Source: Actimicrobium sp034313845 | Lineage (GTDB): Bacteria; Pseudomonadota; Gammaproteobacteria; Burkholderiales; Burkholderiaceae_D | Assembly (NCBI RefSeq): GCF_034313845.1 | Contig: NZ_JAVIWN010000004.1 | DNA length: 64,000 bases | Direction: 5' to 3' (one strand) | Shown here: positions 62,869 to 64,000 of the stretch, piece after piece | Layout: each line of letters starts with the position of its first letter | Numbering within the stretch: position 1 is the stretch's first letter | The notes under the pieces: model-generated | Databases searched by the model: none | Told to the model about the DNA's origin: nothing | The model's input: only the letters and a program-made list of their open reading frames with translations | Translations under genes and position numbers: made by a program

Positions 62869-63537
62869 ATGACATGCAAACTTGACGCAGGCGCCATCGC
62901 CGAATACCTGGAACAAACGCCCCAATTCTTTGAAGACCATGCCGAACTGCTGGGAAAAATCAAATTGAGCAGCGCATTGGGCGGACGCACACTGTCGCTG
63001 CAAGAGCGGCAAATGGAGATACTCCGGCAAAAAATCAAAACGATGGAGATGCGATTGGCCGAACTGACGCGCCTTGCACAGGAAAATTACGCCATCTCAG
63101 AGAAATTTCAGCAATGGACGCGTGCCCTGTTACTGGCACGCAGCGATGTGGACTTGCCGCATGCGCTAGTGGATGGACTCAAGACGCTCTTCTCGGTACC
63201 ACACGCCGCACTGCGTCTCTGGCAGGTGGCCCCTGAGTTTTCCCATACCTGGTTTGCCGCTCCCGTATCGAAAGATGTTCGTCTCTTTGCCGGCAGTCTC
63301 CATGCGCCGTTCTGTGGCTGGAATAATGAATATGAGGCCGCAACATGGTTCGATGACAACCCGACAATTCAGTCAATAGCGATGTTGCCCTTACGCGTTG
63401 GCGCAGCGCCCGACGTGTTTGGCATGTTGGTACTGGGCTCGGCAGATCCGCAGCGCTTCACCGCTGACATGGCGACGGACTTCCTGGTGAACATTGGCAC
63501 CACTTCCAGCGCAGCGCTGACCTGCCTGCTGGAATAA
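62869..63537 (+). CDS. DUF484 family (GAF-like) protein
   Basis: A 222-residue protein with the DUF484 N-terminal segment 'IAEYLEQTPQFFEDHAELLG', the coiled-coil 'SLQERQMEILRQKIKTMEMR', and a GAF-like C-terminal part ('PTIQSIAMLPLRVGAAPDVF', 'FGMLVLGSADPQRFTADMAT'). In many proteobacteria it lies between dapF and xerC, as it nearly does here, though a Sel1 gene and 0.4 kb are inserted. The molecular role is unknown. Confidence 0.92.
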   Translation: MTCKLDAGAIAEYLEQTPQFFEDHAELLGKIKLSSALGGRTLSLQERQMEILRQKIKTMEMRLAELTRLAQENYAISEKFQQWTRALLLARSDVDLPHALVDGLKTLFSVPHAALRLWQVAPEFSHTWFAAPVSKDVRLFAGSLHAPFCGWNNEYEAATWFDDNPTIQSIAMLPLRVGAAPDVFGMLVLGSADPQRFTADMATDFLVNIGTTSSAALTCLLE

Positions 63538-63552
63538 ACAGCCGTATTCCGA

Positions 63553-64000
63553 ATGGATATCTCTACGTCGGAACGGCAAGTCCATGCCTATCTGGATACG
63601 CTGAAAAATTTGCGCCATCTTGCGCCGCTGACGATCAGCAGTTACCGCAGGGATTTGGCTGAACTGTCGGCAATGGCTGCAACACTGGAGCCGCGACGCG
63701 AACTGACGGATCTCGCTTCGCTACAGATACGCCGGTTCACATCACAAATGCATGGGCGTGGGCTCGACCCGCGCTCGATTGCACGCAAGCTATCGGCCTG
63801 GCGCGGATTTTTCAGCTGGCTCGCTGAACAGGACGCGGTACACGTTAATCCTGTCGATGGCGTGAAGGCACCGCGGCGCGGCGCACCGTTGCCAAAAGCA
63901 CTGTCCACCGATGACGCCGTGCGACTGGTTTCAGGCGCCGCTAACGTGGATATCGATCAGACAATCCAACATGGTTGCGATCACGCGATGTTCGAATTGC
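63553..64000 (+). CDS. xerC: Tyrosine recombinase XerC (3' end outside window)
   Basis: The N-terminal 149 codons of a site-specific recombinase. It starts 'MDISTSERQVHAYLDTLKNL' and shows the SAM-like DNA-binding domain: 'APLTISSYRRDLAELSAMAA', 'GLDPRSIARKLSAWRGFFSW', 'NPVDGVKAPRRGAPLPKALS'. The catalytic R-H-R-Y part lies beyond base 64000. Position 16 bases after DUF484 is the classical dapF-DUF484-xerC order, so it is the chromosomal XerC for dimer resolution at dif rather than a phage integrase. Confidence 0.93.
   Translation, partial: MDISTSERQVHAYLDTLKNLRHLAPLTISSYRRDLAELSAMAATLEPRRELTDLASLQIRRFTSQMHGRGLDPRSIARKLSAWRGFFSWLAEQDAVHVNPVDGVKAPRRGAPLPKALSTDDAVRLVSGAANVDIDQTIQHGCDHAMFEL

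Noticed and set aside
62525..62872. 115-codon plus-strand frame before the DUF484 gene
   Set aside because: Unusual composition, no ribosome site, no domain, and an antiparallel frame of similar quality; treated as non-coding.
63553..64000. Integrase marking a mobile island
   Set aside because: The dapF/DUF484/xerC context and the N-terminal sequence identify it as housekeeping XerC.

Overview
The window is about 64 kb of a gene-dense, moderately GC-rich proteobacterial chromosome. Gene content and order point to a betaproteobacterium of the Burkholderiales, most likely Oxalobacteraceae. The evidence is the caa3/aa3-type oxidase cluster surf1-DUF2909-coxC-DUF2970-ctaG-small assembly ORF-coxA-coxB-DUF2244, an SAH riboswitch in front of ahcY, a PhaM-type PHA granule protein, a stand-alone RfaE2, a one-chain indolepyruvate ferredoxin oxidoreductase, and a dispersed intergenic repeat of a kind I associate with this family. 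No rRNA, tRNA, CRISPR array, prophage or transposase gene was recognised. The taxonomic call is inference from gene families, not a database result.

Layout. 0-6 kb: cytochrome c oxidase structural and assembly genes on the minus strand, closed by a bidirectional terminator near 0.83 kb. 6-12 kb: housekeeping genes (BioC-like methyltransferase, ComF, TrmL, copper chaperone PCuAC, RfaE2, ferritin-like diiron protein) and an FeS-type photolyase/cryptochrome. 12-20 kb: a glutathione peroxidase, then a tight eight-gene lipid-modification operon (flavin oxidoreductase, DUF1365, cyclopropane-synthase-like methyltransferase, chalcone-isomerase-like protein, GPH-type MFS transporter, DUF3833 lipoprotein, SDR, NTF2-like protein). 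It resembles gene sets linked to singlet-oxygen and photo-oxidative stress. 20-26 kb: a chemoreceptor gene broken by an in-frame TAG and carrying a 36-bp tandem duplication, an MFS efflux gene, a 0.5-kb repeat-filled intergenic block, phaM and an orphan substrate-binding protein. 26-30 kb: two DUF3108 proteins and a beta-propeller surface protein.

30-36 kb: a minor-pilin operon fimT-pilV-pilW-pilX-pilY1-pilE. The last gene encodes a type IV prepilin whose leader holds 19 consecutive glutamines. 36-43 kb: queC, then aromatic amino-acid catabolism (indolepyruvate oxidoreductase, phenylalanine hydroxylase, 4-hydroxyphenylpyruvate dioxygenase) with a divergent Lrp-type regulator. 43-49.7 kb: GNAT, cca, GST-like protein, NDUFA9-like protein, lytic transglycosylase, 5-formyl-THF cyclo-ligase. 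49.7-53 kb: a PAS-GGDEF-EAL protein abutting an RsbQ-type hydrolase whose fifteenth codon is followed by TAG. 53-58 kb: the methyl cycle (metF, a small membrane protein, ahcY with SAH riboswitch, metK) plus an M14 peptidase. 58-64 kb: two lauroyl-acyltransferase-like genes, dapF, a Sel1-repeat protein, DUF484 and the start of xerC.

The most unusual signals are the poly-glutamine prepilin leader, the compact lipid-modification operon next to a photolyase and a peroxidase, two otherwise intact signalling genes each interrupted by one in-frame amber codon, and a run of independent tandem-repeat expansions between 19.4 and 30.1 kb. One non-coding segment (23442-23930) has perfect 10-bp inverted ends and looks like a small non-autonomous element.
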